Part shown: in pieces, positions 1-10,582 of the stretch
Layout of the letters: each line of letters begins with the position of its first letter
Numbering within the stretch: position 1 is the stretch's first letter
From: Nonomuraea fuscirosea
GTDB taxonomy: Bacteria; Actinomycetota; Actinomycetes; Streptosporangiales; Streptosporangiaceae
Direction: 5' to 3'
Assembly (NCBI RefSeq): GCF_003001935.1
Contig: NZ_PVNG01000018.1
Location: 62,001-126,000, forward strand
Length of the DNA stretch: 64,000 nucleotides
Program-made: the position numbers and the translations under genes
Notes under the pieces: generated by a model
Database searches by the model: none
The model's input: the letters and a program-made list of their open reading frames with translations, nothing else
Told to the model about the DNA's origin: nothing

Positions 1-14
1 AGGGCGCACAGCCG

Positions 15-53
15 AAGGGCCGCCCTCCCCCTCGCCGGGGAAGAGCGGCCCTT
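15..53 (-). terminator. Stem-loop after pknB
   Basis: A 9-bp perfect inverted repeat (AAGGGCCGC at 15-23 with GCGGCCCTT at 45-53) encloses an inner CCCC/GGGG pairing. It begins 18 nt after the pknB stop codon and is the likely end of the pkn operon transcript. There is no clear U-tract, which is common for actinobacterial terminators. Confidence 0.55.
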
Positions 54-70
54 GGCGTGTACGCGGGACC

Positions 71-1948
<1,878 letters not shown>

Positions 1949-2022
1949 TGTCCCTTACCGTTCATCTTGGGTACCGGCCGGCTCGGGGGGCCGCCGGTGT
2001 CCATCATCGACCCCGTAGCGCA

Positions 2023-3387
2023 TCACGTCTCCTCTTTGGGCGGGTTTGTTTCACCCGGGTCCGGCGAGGCGGTGGGTGTCGGACTTGTCGGTGTATCTGT
2101 GGGCGTTGGGGTCGGGGTGGGCTTAGGGGTAGGGGTGGTCCGGGTCGGTTTCGGCGTCGGCTTCCTCGTCGGAGTAGCCGTCTTGCTTACCGTAGCCGAA
2201 GGCGAGGCTATAGGCCGCTGCGACTTCGTCGGAACCACCGTGGGCCGGCGGGTGCGCGACTTGGTCTTCGACGGTTTCGCCCGCGGGGGCGACGGGCTCT
2301 TCGTCGTCTGGCGTACCGTCGCCGACGGCTCGGCCACCTCGGGCGGCGCCGGCGGCTGCCGGTTGGCGAAGGAGATCGCCGTCAGCCCCACCGCCGCCGC
2401 GCAACCCGCCGCGGCGACCAGTGCCAGCGTCCTGGCGCCTCTCCTGCGGCCCCCAGACCGCTCCTGCATCGTCGCGGCCGGTTGGAGGTCGTCGGTCGCC
2501 CGCTCGTCCTCAGCGGCCGGCTCGCGGACGCGGAAGCCTCCCGGGTCGGTGAGCATGCTGAGCTCGGCGCCCTGCGCCACGCCGGCCAGCGACTCGCGCA
2601 GCACGTGGGCGCGGTCGGACAGCTCCAGCGCGGTCGCCGGACGCTGCGCCGGTTCCTTGGCCAGCAGCGACATGACCAGCTCGCGCACCGGCGCGGGCAC
2701 GTCGACCCCGAGCGGCGGCGGCTGCTCGTTGAGGTGCAGCAGCGCGATCGCCACCTGGCTGTCGGCCCGGAACGGCGTCCGCCCCGCCAGGCACTCGTAG
2801 GCCACCACGCCCAGCGAGTAGAGGTCGGTCGACGGCGTGAGCGCGAAGCCCTGCGCCTGCTCGGGGCTGACGTACTGGGCCGTGCCGAGCACGGTGCCCG
2901 TCTGCGTCACCGGCGCCGCCTCCAGGGCGCGCGCGATGCCGAAGTCGGTCACCTTGATCGCGCCCTCGGGCGTGACCAGCAGGTTGCCCGGCTTGATGTC
3001 GCGGTGGATGATCCCGGCCGAGTGCGCCGCGTGCAGCGCCTTGGCCGTCTGGTGGACGACGTCGAGGGTCACCTCGGGCCCGATGGCGCCGTTGCGCGCC
3101 AGGATGGCCGACAGCGGCTCCCCGTGCACCAGCTCCATCACGAGGTAGGCCAGGTCGTCCTGCTCGCCGTAGTCGAAGATCTGCGCCACACCCGGGTCGG
3201 CCAGCGCCGCGGTGATCCGCGCCTCGTTGCGGAAGCGCTCGCGGAAGGTGAGGTCGGCGTAGATGTGGCTGCGCAGGATCTTCACCGCCACCTCGCGGCC
3301 CAGCAACTCGTCGCGGGCACGCCAGACCTCTCCCATACCGCCCGTGGCGATGCGGGAGATCAGCAGATAGCGGTTACGGAGCCGCAT
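2023..3387 (-). CDS. pknA: Ser/Thr protein kinase, PknA-like
   Basis: Second receptor-type Ser/Thr kinase of the operon. A eukaryotic-type kinase domain fills roughly residues 7-270, with glycine loop ATGGMGEV, HRDIKPGN and DFGIARA motifs. A single membrane helix (about residues 315-337) follows, then an extracellular tail of about 115 residues made almost entirely of Thr, Pro, Ser and Lys with no PASTA domain. That tail is probably a flexible wall-spanning stalk. The start is ambiguous: a GTG at 3408 abuts the pbpA stop, and an ATG at 3387 gives the usual short N-terminus before the RNRYLL strand; I chose the ATG. Position and architecture match pknA of other actinobacteria, where it phosphorylates divisome and wall-synthesis substrates together with PknB. 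Confidence 0.9.
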   Translation of the reverse strand: MRLRNRYLLISRIATGGMGEVWRARDELLGREVAVKILRSHIYADLTFRERFRNEARITAALADPGVAQIFDYGEQDDLAYLVMELVHGEPLSAILARNGAIGPEVTLDVVHQTAKALHAAHSAGIIHRDIKPGNLLVTPEGAIKVTDFGIARALEAAPVTQTGTVLGTAQYVSPEQAQGFALTPSTDLYSLGVVAYECLAGRTPFRADSQVAIALLHLNEQPPPLGVDVPAPVRELVMSLLAKEPAQRPATALELSDRAHVLRESLAGVAQGAELSMLTDPGGFRVREPAAEDERATDDLQPAATMQERSGGRRRGARTLALVAAAGCAAAVGLTAISFANRQPPAPPEVAEPSATVRQTTKSPSPPRAKPSKTKSRTRRPTVVPTKSQRPIASPSATVSKTATPTRKPTPKPTRTTPTPKPTPTPTPTDTPTSPTPTASPDPGETNPPKEET

Positions 3388-3408
3388 GATGCAGCAGGTT
3401 ACCGTCAC

Positions 3409-4869
3409 TCACTTGTTCAGCACCGCCTCCAGCACAGCCTTTGCGATCGGCGCGGCGGTGTGACCGCCGGTCGCCTCCGCGCCGACCGAGGCGGCACCGG
3501 ACTCGACGATGACGGCCAGAGCCACCTTGGGGTCCTCCGCGGGCGCGAAGGAGATGAACCAGGCGTGCGGAGGCTTGCCGTCGCTGGTCTCCGCGGTGCC
3601 CGTCTTGCCCGCTACTTGGACGCCCGGCACCTGCGCCAGGTTGGCCGTTCCGTTGGAGACGACGCTCACCATCATGTCGCGCAGCTTGCCCGCCGTCTCG
3701 GAGCTGACGGCGGTGGTCAGCTCCTGGGGGTCGGCCGCGTCGAGCTCGTCACCCTTGGAGTCGGTGATCTTGTTGACGAGGTACGGCTTCATCACCGTGC
3801 CGTCGTTGGCGATGCCCGCGGCGATCATGGCCATCTGCAGCGGCGTCATCCGGTTGCTGCGCTGCCCGATGGAGGCCATGGCCACGGCCGCCTGGTCCTC
3901 CTTCTTGCCGAAGTCGCTCTGGGCCACCGGCATCGGCACGGCGATCGGCTCGCCCATGCCGAACTTCTCGGTCTGCTCCTTCATCTTGTCGTAGCCCAGC
4001 TCCATGCCGATCGAGCCGAACGGCGTGTTGCAGGACTTCTCCAGCGCGTAGACCAGGGTGACCTGCCCGCTGCCGCAGGCCGCGCCGCCGTAGTTGGGCA
4101 GGCTGATGTTCGTGTTGGGCAGCGGCAGCCGCTGCGGGGCCTCCACGGTGGTGTCGGGCCCGCGCGAGGAGTCGTCCTCCAGGAACGCCGCCGCCGTCAC
4201 GACCTTGAACGTCGACCCCGGCGCGTACGTCTGGCCGATGGCCCGGTTGAGCAGCGGCTGGTCCTTCTCCTTGGCCAGCTCGTCGTAGCGGCTGAACACC
4301 TTGCCCTTGTTCGTGCCCGACAGCTCGGTGGGGTCGTAGGTGGGCAGCGAGACCATCGCCAGGATGCCGCCGGTCTTCGGGTCGAGCGCGACCAGCGCGC
4401 CGCGCTTGCCGCTCTGCCGCAACGCGTCGTAGGCCGCCTTCTGCGCCTTCGGGTTGATGGTCAGATCGACGTTGGCGCCCCTGGTGGGCTCGCCCGTGAA
4501 CAGGTCGATGCTCCGCCGCAGCAGCAGGTCGGCGCTGGAGCCGTCGAGCAGCTTGTTCTCGGTCGCCTCGATGGCGTCGGCGCTCTCGGGGGAGAAGAAG
4601 CCGGTGACGTGGGCGTAGAGCTTCGCGTCAGGATACTTCCTGATGAAGCGGAACTCCTTGTTGCCGGTGTCGACCGACTGGGCGATCACCTTGCCGCCGG
4701 CCGTGATGCGGCCCCGCTCGATCGCGTACCGCTCGAAGAAATTGCGCTGGTTGCGGGAGTCGCTCTGCAGATTCTCCGCGCGCACCGCCTGGATGATGTT
4801 CACGTTGACCATCAGGAGCGCGAACATGGCCAGACAGGCCACGGCCGCGCGCTTCAATGTCCGGTTCAT
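3409..4869 (-). CDS. pbpA: Penicillin-binding protein (class B transpeptidase) PbpA
   Basis: Peptidoglycan D,D-transpeptidase that cross-links stem peptides outside the membrane and acts as the partner of RodA. The 486-residue protein has an N-terminal membrane anchor (about 8-28), a short pedestal region and a C-terminal penicillin-binding domain with all three motifs: S219-T-F-K, S279-C-N and K422-T-G. Length and motif spacing match mycobacterial PbpA. The start ATG overlaps the rodA stop by 4 bp (ATGA), so the pair is translationally coupled. The kinases that follow regulate this machinery in known relatives. Confidence 0.95.
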   Translation of the reverse strand: MNRTLKRAAVACLAMFALLMVNVNIIQAVRAENLQSDSRNQRNFFERYAIERGRITAGGKVIAQSVDTGNKEFRFIRKYPDAKLYAHVTGFFSPESADAIEATENKLLDGSSADLLLRRSIDLFTGEPTRGANVDLTINPKAQKAAYDALRQSGKRGALVALDPKTGGILAMVSLPTYDPTELSGTNKGKVFSRYDELAKEKDQPLLNRAIGQTYAPGSTFKVVTAAAFLEDDSSRGPDTTVEAPQRLPLPNTNISLPNYGGAACGSGQVTLVYALEKSCNTPFGSIGMELGYDKMKEQTEKFGMGEPIAVPMPVAQSDFGKKEDQAAVAMASIGQRSNRMTPLQMAMIAAGIANDGTVMKPYLVNKITDSKGDELDAADPQELTTAVSSETAGKLRDMMVSVVSNGTANLAQVPGVQVAGKTGTAETSDGKPPHAWFISFAPAEDPKVALAVIVESGAASVGAEATGGHTAAPIAKAVLEAVLNK

Positions 4870-6284
4870 CGCTGGAACACCTGCGTCAGTCCTTCGTTCT
4901 GGATCGCCTGGGGCGGGGGCCTGCGCGCCGCGTCCGACATGCGTACCAGGAGCGCGATAAGGATCCAGTTAGCCAGCAGCGCCGAGCCGCCCTGTGACAT
5001 GAACGGCGTCACCAGGCCGGTCAGGGGGATCAGGTTCGTCACGCCGCCGACGATGATGAAGACCTGCCAGGCCAGGATGAACGACAGGCCGCCCGCCAGC
5101 AGCTTCGAGAACGGGTCGCGGGCCGCCAGCGAAGTGCGCAGGCCCCGCTGCACCAGCAGCGCGTAGAGCATGAGCAGCGCCATCAGACCGGTCAGGCCCA
5201 GCTCCTCGCCGGTCGCGGCGAAGATGAAGTCGGAGAAGCTCAGCGGGATCAGGTAGGGGTGCCCCTGGCCGAGACCCGTGCCCAGGATGCCGCCCGCGCC
5301 GAAGCCGTACAGGCCCTGCATGATCTGGAAGCTCTTGCCGCACATCGCGTCGCCCGGCGGGCTGGTCTGGCAGATGTCGGCGTTGCCGTAGTAGACCGGG
5401 TTGGCCGGGTCGAGCCACGAGTCGAAGCGGGCCCCCACGTGGTCGAAGACCTGCCCGGCGAGGAAGGCGCCGCCGACGAACAGCAGAATGCCGATCAGCA
5501 CCCACGAGGTGCGCTGCGTGGCGATGTAGAGCATCGCGATGAACGTGCCGAACAGCAGCAGCGAGGTGCCCAGGTCCTTCTCGAACACCAGGACCAGCAG
5601 GCTCAGCACCCACGTGGCGAGCACCGGGCCGAGGTCTCTGGCCCGCGGCAGGTCGATGAACAGCAGCCGCCGCCCGGCCAGCGCCAGCACGTCGCGCTTG
5701 GCCACCAGGTAACCGGCGAAGAAGACCACCAGCGCCAGCTTGGCGAACTCGCCCGGCTGGATGGAGAAGCCGCCGATCCTGATCCAGATCTTCGCGCCCT
5801 GCACCTCGCTGAGGCTGCCGGGCAGCAGCGCGGGGATCGCCAGCAGCACCAGGCCCACCGCGCCCGCCGTGTACGTCAGGCGCTGCAGCATGCGATGGTC
5901 ACGCACCACGACCAGCGTGATCGAGAACATGACGACCCCGAGCGCGGTCCACATGATCTGACTGTTGGTGGAGGCGCCGCGCATCCCGGCCGCCTCCAGC
6001 CGGTAGATCACCACCAGACCCAGGCCGTTGATCAGCGTCACCAGCGGCAGGATCAGCGGATCGGCCCACGGGGCGAACTTGGCCAGGACGAAATAGGCGG
6101 CCAGCATCAGGCCGCCGAGCCCGAGCCCGTAGGCGAGCATGCCGGCCGGGATCTGGCCGTCGACGGCCAGGCCCACATTGGCGTACGCGCCCATGATGAC
6201 CACGACCGCCAGGGCGAGCATGACCAGCTGGGCCATGCGCCGCTTGGCGGGCATCGCTACGGGGGTGACGGCGACTTCGCTCAT
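4866..6284 (-). CDS. rodA: SEDS-family peptidoglycan glycosyltransferase RodA/FtsW
   Basis: Integral membrane SEDS protein that polymerises lipid II into glycan strands. The 472 residues form about ten to twelve hydrophobic helices. The conserved region with a TGEELGLTG motif and the C-terminal LTGLVTPFMSQGGSAL segment is diagnostic of the FtsW/RodA/SpoVE family. Its ATG lies directly after the pstP stop and its end overlaps pbpA by 4 bp. Within this operon type the gene is conventionally called rodA, although ftsW-like naming also occurs; sequence alone does not separate elongation from division roles. Confidence 0.94.
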   Translation of the reverse strand: MSEVAVTPVAMPAKRRMAQLVMLALAVVVIMGAYANVGLAVDGQIPAGMLAYGLGLGGLMLAAYFVLAKFAPWADPLILPLVTLINGLGLVVIYRLEAAGMRGASTNSQIMWTALGVVMFSITLVVVRDHRMLQRLTYTAGAVGLVLLAIPALLPGSLSEVQGAKIWIRIGGFSIQPGEFAKLALVVFFAGYLVAKRDVLALAGRRLLFIDLPRARDLGPVLATWVLSLLVLVFEKDLGTSLLLFGTFIAMLYIATQRTSWVLIGILLFVGGAFLAGQVFDHVGARFDSWLDPANPVYYGNADICQTSPPGDAMCGKSFQIMQGLYGFGAGGILGTGLGQGHPYLIPLSFSDFIFAATGEELGLTGLMALLMLYALLVQRGLRTSLAARDPFSKLLAGGLSFILAWQVFIIVGGVTNLIPLTGLVTPFMSQGGSALLANWILIALLVRMSDAARRPPPQAIQNEGLTQVFQR

Positions 6285-7586
6285 CTATCGCTGTTTCGTC
6301 TTGGTGGCGGAGGCGGTGGGAGTGGGGCTCTCACTCGCCTCCGGTGGGGTTTCCTCGTTGTCCTTCTGCTGCTCGGTGAACTTCAAACCGTTGATCTTCG
6401 TGATGCCTTCGGCCTCGGTGGTGACGGGGATGCCACCCTTGATCAGTGCCTGGTCCGCCTCGGACAGCTGGGAGATCTTCCTGCCAGTCGCCTTGGAGAC
6501 GTGAAAGAGCGGGAAGGGGCCCAGCTCCTTCTGTATCCCCTGGAACACGACCACCTCGTCGCCCCTAGCACCGACGAAGAACTGGTCCTGAGTCCACTGA
6601 TATCCAAAGTAACCGCCGACGCCCACCACGACGACGCCTATACCGAGCACGGTGACCAGAACGGGCCACATCCGACGACGTTTCCGCGGCCGCCGGGACG
6701 CCGCCTCGGCGACCGGCTCCTCGAACGCGTCATCGGTGAGCACCGGCTGGGGTGCGGTCACCGCGCCGGCTCGCCCCGGCGAAGTGTCCTGCGGACTTCC
6801 GTGCAGCCTGGTCATGCCCGCGGCGCCGACCACAGCGGCCTCCACAGGCACCTGCTGCCCGTCGTTGATCTCCAGCACGTCGGCCAGAACGCAGGTGATG
6901 TTGTCGGGCCCCCCACCCCGGTTCGCCAGATCGATGAGCTGGCGGACGACCTCTTCAGGATCGTCGATGTTGGTGAGCGTGGCGTGCATCGTCTCCGCGC
7001 TCACCACCCCGGAGAGCCCGTCGGAGCACAGCAGGTAACGATCGCCTATCTGCGCCTCGCGCAGCGTGAGGTCGGGATCGACCTCACCACTGCCGTCGAG
7101 GGCGCGCAGCAGGATCGAACGCTGCGGATGGGTGGCCGCCTCCTCCGGCGTGATGCGCCCGTCGTCGACGAGCTGCTGCACCAGCGTGTGATCGTGGGTG
7201 ATCTGGTACAGCTCACCACGTCTCAGTAGATAGGCGCGCGAGTCGCCCACATGGACCAAGGCGACCTGGGTGCCGTGCCAGAGCATGGCCGTGAGAGTCG
7301 TGCCCATGCCTTTGAGGCTGGGATCCCGCCCCACCATCTCGTGCAGCTTGCGATTGGCGTCGCGTACCGCGGCCTCGATGGCGTTGAGCAGGTCACCCCC
7401 CTGTTGGGCCTCGTCGAGAGAGGCCATGGCGGCGATGGCGACTGAGCTCGCCACCTCGCCGTGTGCGTGCCCGCCCATGCCGTCGGCGACGGCCAGCAGG
7501 CGGCCGCTAGCGTACGCCGAGTCCTCGTTTCCTTCGCGGAGGAGGCCGACGTCCGAGCGGGCGGCGTAGCGGAGTGCGATGGTCAT
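6285..7586 (-). CDS. pstP: PP2C-family Ser/Thr phosphatase PstP
   Basis: Metal-dependent protein phosphatase that reverses phosphorylation by PknA and PknB. The N-terminal 235 residues are a PP2C domain with the metal-binding signatures GNEDSA (19-24), ADGMGGHAHGE (34-44), GDSRAYL and GGPDNIT. A linker and one membrane helix (about 290-312) follow, then an extracytoplasmic segment of about 100 residues ending in Thr/Ser/Lys. Topology and length agree with mycobacterial PstP. It overlaps fhaB by 4 bp and abuts rodA, so the kinase, phosphatase and wall enzymes are co-expressed. Confidence 0.95.
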   Translation of the reverse strand: MTIALRYAARSDVGLLREGNEDSAYASGRLLAVADGMGGHAHGEVASSVAIAAMASLDEAQQGGDLLNAIEAAVRDANRKLHEMVGRDPSLKGMGTTLTAMLWHGTQVALVHVGDSRAYLLRRGELYQITHDHTLVQQLVDDGRITPEEAATHPQRSILLRALDGSGEVDPDLTLREAQIGDRYLLCSDGLSGVVSAETMHATLTNIDDPEEVVRQLIDLANRGGGPDNITCVLADVLEINDGQQVPVEAAVVGAAGMTRLHGSPQDTSPGRAGAVTAPQPVLTDDAFEEPVAEAASRRPRKRRRMWPVLVTVLGIGVVVVGVGGYFGYQWTQDQFFVGARGDEVVVFQGIQKELGPFPLFHVSKATGRKISQLSEADQALIKGGIPVTTEAEGITKINGLKFTEQQKDNEETPPEASESPTPTASATKTKQR

Positions 7587-8053
7587 TTGCGCAATTCAAT
7601 GACTGTCTTGCCGACGCGGATCGGAACACCGAGCGGCACCGGGGTCGGGCGGGTGACTTTCGAGCGGTCGAGATACGTGCCGTTGGTGGACCCAAGATCT
7701 TCCACGATCCATTGACCGTCCTGAGGGAAGAGCCGGGCATGCCGGCTGGAAGCGTAGTCGTCGGTGACTACCAGCGTGGCGTCATTCGCCCGGCCAATGG
7801 TGATGGGCGTCTCCGTGAGAGTGATGGTGGTGCCTTGGAGGGGGCCACCGGTGACGATGAGCTGGCGTGGCTCGCCCTTCTTGCTCTTGGGCTTCGCCAC
7901 GGGTTTGGCGGGTTTCGCGGCCTTGCGTGCACCTGCGGTGGCCGTGCGTGAACCGAACAAGTCAGTCCGGATCACGCCGACTGCGGCAATGACGAAGAAC
8001 CACAGCACCGCCAGGAATGCGAGCCGGATCAGCAGCAGCGTGAGCTCGGACAT
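7583..8053 (-). CDS. fhaB: FHA-domain protein FhaB (FipA)
   Basis: Membrane-anchored phosphothreonine-binding adaptor. The 156 residues begin with one hydrophobic helix (about 5-28), followed by a Lys/Ala-rich linker and a C-terminal FHA domain (about 65-150) with the motifs GRANDA, SSRHARLF and LGSTNGTYLD that form the phosphothreonine pocket. In mycobacteria the equivalent protein (FipA/FhaB) is a PknA substrate that links FtsZ and FtsQ. Its stop overlaps the pstP start (ATGA). Confidence 0.94.
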   Translation of the reverse strand: MSELTLLLIRLAFLAVLWFFVIAAVGVIRTDLFGSRTATAGARKAAKPAKPVAKPKSKKGEPRQLIVTGGPLQGTTITLTETPITIGRANDATLVVTDDYASSRHARLFPQDGQWIVEDLGSTNGTYLDRSKVTRPTPVPLGVPIRVGKTVIELRK

Positions 8054-8070
8054 GGACCGTCTGTCTACCC

Positions 8071-8811
8071 CTAATCGCGCCGGAACACCAGAGTCGTACG
8101 CCCCAGAGTCACTCGCGTGCCGTTCTGGAGCTCGATCCTGCGTACCGGCTGGCCATTGACGAAAGTGCCGTTCGTCGATCCGAGATCCACGAGGGCCACC
8201 AGCTGGCCCTCGACACGTAGCTCCGCGTGATGCCGAGAGACGCCCGGATCGACTAGACGAAGATCGCAGTCCGTGCCCCTGCCGAGCAAGGTCACCGGAG
8301 TGGTGAGCTCGTAAGAGCGGTCACCCTGCGGATCGTCCTGGGTGGACACGAGCAGCCGAGGCCGCCCGTTGAACGCGTGCGGCCTCGACGGAGGCAGGTC
8401 GCTCGCCGGCTGGCGAATCTCGTCCTGCTCCACCGTCGCACCGCGGATGACCCCAGACCGGATGCGGAACAAGCCCACAGCCAGATCGCCTGCGGTTTCG
8501 AAACGGACCCGGACCGGTCCCACGAAAGAGTAGCCCTGTTCTTTGGCGTACTCCCTGGCGAGGTTGGCCAGCTCGTGGCTGATGCTGTCGGCGTAGACCT
8601 CAAGCCGTTCGCTGTCGGTCGTGGACAACTCAACCACGAAGTCGTTGGGCACGAGCGTGCGACCCTGCGCGACGATCGCCGCACGCTCATCCATCTCCCG
8701 CTGAACCGCGCTGGCGACCTCGACCGGCTGAAGGTCAGATTTGAACGCCCGCGCAAAGGCTCCCTCAACCAAGCCTTCGAGCCTTCGCTCGAAGCGCTGA
8801 AGGACTCCCAC
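8071..8811 (-). CDS. fhaA: FHA-domain protein FhaA (DUF3662 plus FHA)
   Basis: Cytoplasmic phosphothreonine-binding protein, first gene of the kinase/cell-wall operon. The N-terminal DUF3662 domain starts with a GVLQRFERRLEGLVEGAFAR block, and the C-terminal FHA domain contains GRGTDCDL, SRHHAEL and LGSTNGTFVN. An upstream in-frame extension to 8886 exists. I chose the GTG at 8811 because it carries a strong ribosome site (GGAAGGGAGGT) at the right distance and gives the family's usual N-terminus, leaving 246 residues. In mycobacteria FhaA binds phosphorylated MviN/MurJ and regulates lipid II export. Confidence 0.94.
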   Translation of the reverse strand: MGVLQRFERRLEGLVEGAFARAFKSDLQPVEVASAVQREMDERAAIVAQGRTLVPNDFVVELSTTDSERLEVYADSISHELANLAREYAKEQGYSFVGPVRVRFETAGDLAVGLFRIRSGVIRGATVEQDEIRQPASDLPPSRPHAFNGRPRLLVSTQDDPQGDRSYELTTPVTLLGRGTDCDLRLVDPGVSRHHAELRVEGQLVALVDLGSTNGTFVNGQPVRRIELQNGTRVTLGRTTLVFRRD

Positions 8812-9010
8812 CGGGTACCTCCCTTCCTCCGTGCATATGATCGCGGCCCCCAGACGCTCCGGCGCCCGGTTTCCGCTCGTTCCCACGTCACGGCCTTCCA
8901 GACGCTCATCGGCTGTCGCGCCCAGCTCCTCCGCTCCCGTGTCTTATGCGATCGTATCCGGGTTCAGTACCAGTGGCTGTTCCGTGCTACTGTTCTTTCC
9001 GCACCCACAA

Positions 9011-9093
9011 GGGCGGGTGGCGGAACGGCAGACGCGCACGGTTCAGGTCCGTGTGTCCGAAAGGACGTGAGGGTTCAAATCCCTCCTCGCCCA
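9011..9093 (+). tRNA. tRNA-Leu (anticodon CAG)
   Basis: An 83-nt class II tRNA without encoded CCA. The acceptor stem GGGCGGG (9011-9017) pairs with CTCGCCC (9086-9092), discriminator A9093. The anticodon stem CACGG/CCGTG encloses loop TTCAGGT with CAG at 9044-9046. There is a long variable arm around TCCGAAAGGA, and the T-arm GAGGG-TTCAAAT-CCCTC lies at 9069-9085. It is transcribed away from the fhaA operon. Confidence 0.95.
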
Positions 9094-9162
9094 CTCGGTG
9101 ACTGGGGACTCTTGGTCGCTGGCCTTTGGCCAGCTTTCCTTGGGTCCCCTCGTCATATCTGA

Positions 9163-9224
9163 CCGGGGGATGACCCCCGGACCCCCAGTGTTTTTCGCTT
9201 TGCTCCTGGGGCCGGAGGCCCCAG
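9163..9224 (+). terminator. Two consecutive stem-loops after tRNA-Leu
   Basis: CCGGGGG (9163-9169) pairs with CCCCCGG (9174-9180) around ATGA. CTGGGGCC (9206-9213) pairs perfectly with GGCCCCAG (9217-9224) around GGA. A TTTTT run (9191-9195) lies between them. Together they probably end the tRNA transcript; function is inferred from structure only. Confidence 0.5.
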
Positions 9225-9502
9225 ACCCCCGGCACAACCCTGTTGGGGTTCCGGCTTGGGGCTGCTGGTCGTTCAGGGGGCGAGTTAGCTCCAGGTGACT
9301 GTTCTGGTCTTGCTGATGCTGCTGGGTTCTTGGCTTTATGGGTGCTTTGGCGTTGATGCCGTGGCCCCCCGTCTGGCCGTCTGGGTCTTTGTGCCGCTTG
9401 CTGGCTTCACCACCTTGGCGAAGGTTGGGGAGGGTCGCAAGAGGGTGCGTCTTTCTTTTCTGGCACCTGTTGGTAACGGCTGTGGGCGCCTTCGGAGCTT
9501 GA

Positions 9503-9550
9503 GCCCGGATGGTTGCAAGGTGGTTTCTGGTGACTTGCTGCCATCCGGGC
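9503..9550. repeat. Long imperfect inverted repeat (stem-loop)
   Basis: GCCCGGATGG (9503-9512) and CCATCCGGGC (9541-9550) are exact complements. Inside them GCAAG (9514-9518) pairs with CTTGC (9534-9538), so about 15 bp can pair around a 15-nt loop. It lies just past the stop of the leftward gene ending at 9572, so it could be that gene's terminator or part of a small RNA. Confidence 0.5.
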
Positions 9551-9571
9551 CCTTTGTGGGTTAGGTCACAC

Positions 9572-10582
9572 TTAAGCGGCTCTGGTGTCGAGGAGTTCGC
9601 CCACCAGATCGGTGAGGCTGACCATTCCTATGACGGTTCCCTCCTGGTTCGTTACCAGGGCCAGGTGGGATCGCCGCTCCTGGAGGGTGGTCACCGCCTC
9701 GGGGACCTGGGTGGTGCAGGGCAGCTTGGGCAGTGGCCTGGCCAGGTCGCCGGCCGTGCTTCCCGGGGTCAGCAGGGCGTCCCGTACGTGGAGTGCCTGG
9801 TCGATGCCCGTGGGGCTTTCCACGAGAAGGCGGAGGTGGGCGCTGCCCGCCGCCGTCTTCCTGATCTCGGTCGCCGTCGCCGTCGCCTTGACCTTGATCG
9901 CCTGGTCGATGGGGACCATGAGGCGTTCGATGCCCTCGTCGTCCAGGCGGAGTGCTCTGGTGAGGAGGTCGTGCTCCTCCCGGTCCAGCAGGCCCATCCG
10001 GCCCGACTCGCCCACCAGCAGGGCCAGCTGGCGTGGAGTTCTCGTCGTCGCCAGTTCGTCTCTCGGCTGGACGCCGAAGAGGTGGAGTATCAAGTTGGTC
10101 ACCGCGTTCAGCGCTGAGAGCAGCGGGCGCATGACCGTGGTGAAGGCCCTGAACGGGAAGGTCAGGATCAGGGCCGCGCGCTCGGGATGGGTGAGCGCCC
10201 AGCTCTTCGGGGCCATCTCGCCCACCACCATGTGGAGGAAGGTGACCAGGGCCAGCGCCAGCGTCAGGGCTATGGGCAGCCGCAGGGCCTCGGGAACGCC
10301 GATGGCCGCGAAGACCGGCTCCAGATAGTGCTCGATCGCCGGCTCGGTCACCTGGCCCAGGCCCAGCGTGCACAGGGTGATGCCGAGCTGGGCGCCGGCG
10401 AGCATGAGGGACAGGCGGCGGCTGCCGCCCGCCGCCGACTTGGCCGCCAGCCTGACCAGGCGGTTGCCGCCCGTCGCCATCTCCTCCAGGCGGTGGCGCC
10501 TGGAGGAGACGAAGGCGAACTCGGCGGCCACGAACAGGGCGTTGAGCGCCAGCAGGGCGAGGCTGATAATGATCATGGTCAT
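9572..10582 (-). CDS. CNNM/CorC-type membrane protein with CBS domain (downstream paralogue)
   Basis: Membrane protein of the CNNM/hemolysin-C-like family, proposed to handle divalent cation (Mg/Co) transport. The start ATG at 10582 overlaps the stop of the upstream paralogue (ATGA). This gives 336 residues with an N-terminal DUF21 transmembrane domain (about 1-190, with NALFVAAEFAFVSSRR) and a C-terminal CBS pair (about 205-325). The CBS region lacks the extra C-terminal CorC_HlyC domain present in its neighbour. The tandem pair is probably functional together; substrate is not evident from sequence. Confidence 0.85.
   Translation of the reverse strand: MTMIIISLALLALNALFVAAEFAFVSSRRHRLEEMATGGNRLVRLAAKSAAGGSRRLSLMLAGAQLGITLCTLGLGQVTEPAIEHYLEPVFAAIGVPEALRLPIALTLALALVTFLHMVVGEMAPKSWALTHPERAALILTFPFRAFTTVMRPLLSALNAVTNLILHLFGVQPRDELATTRTPRQLALLVGESGRMGLLDREEHDLLTRALRLDDEGIERLMVPIDQAIKVKATATATEIRKTAAGSAHLRLLVESPTGIDQALHVRDALLTPGSTAGDLARPLPKLPCTTQVPEAVTTLQERRSHLALVTNQEGTVIGMVSLTDLVGELLDTRAA

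Larger units (their letters stand above)
9094..9571. other. Gene-free, hairpin-rich stretch downstream of tRNA-Leu
   Basis: No convincing gene in 478 nt. The DNA is T/G-rich with many CTTGG and GGTTT words, unlike the surrounding coding sequence. It contains three strong inverted repeats (listed separately). A GTG-initiated frame from 9295 to 9564 exists, but it has poor third-position GC and no domain. Confidence 0.6.

Noticed and set aside
2482..5166. 894-codon open frame antisense to pknA, pbpA and rodA
   Set aside because: Arg/Val/Ala-rich shadow of three well-conserved genes; high GC gives long open antisense frames.
9295..9564. 89-codon + frame downstream of tRNA-Leu
   Set aside because: Low third-position GC, hairpins inside the frame and no similarity pattern; treated as structured non-coding DNA.
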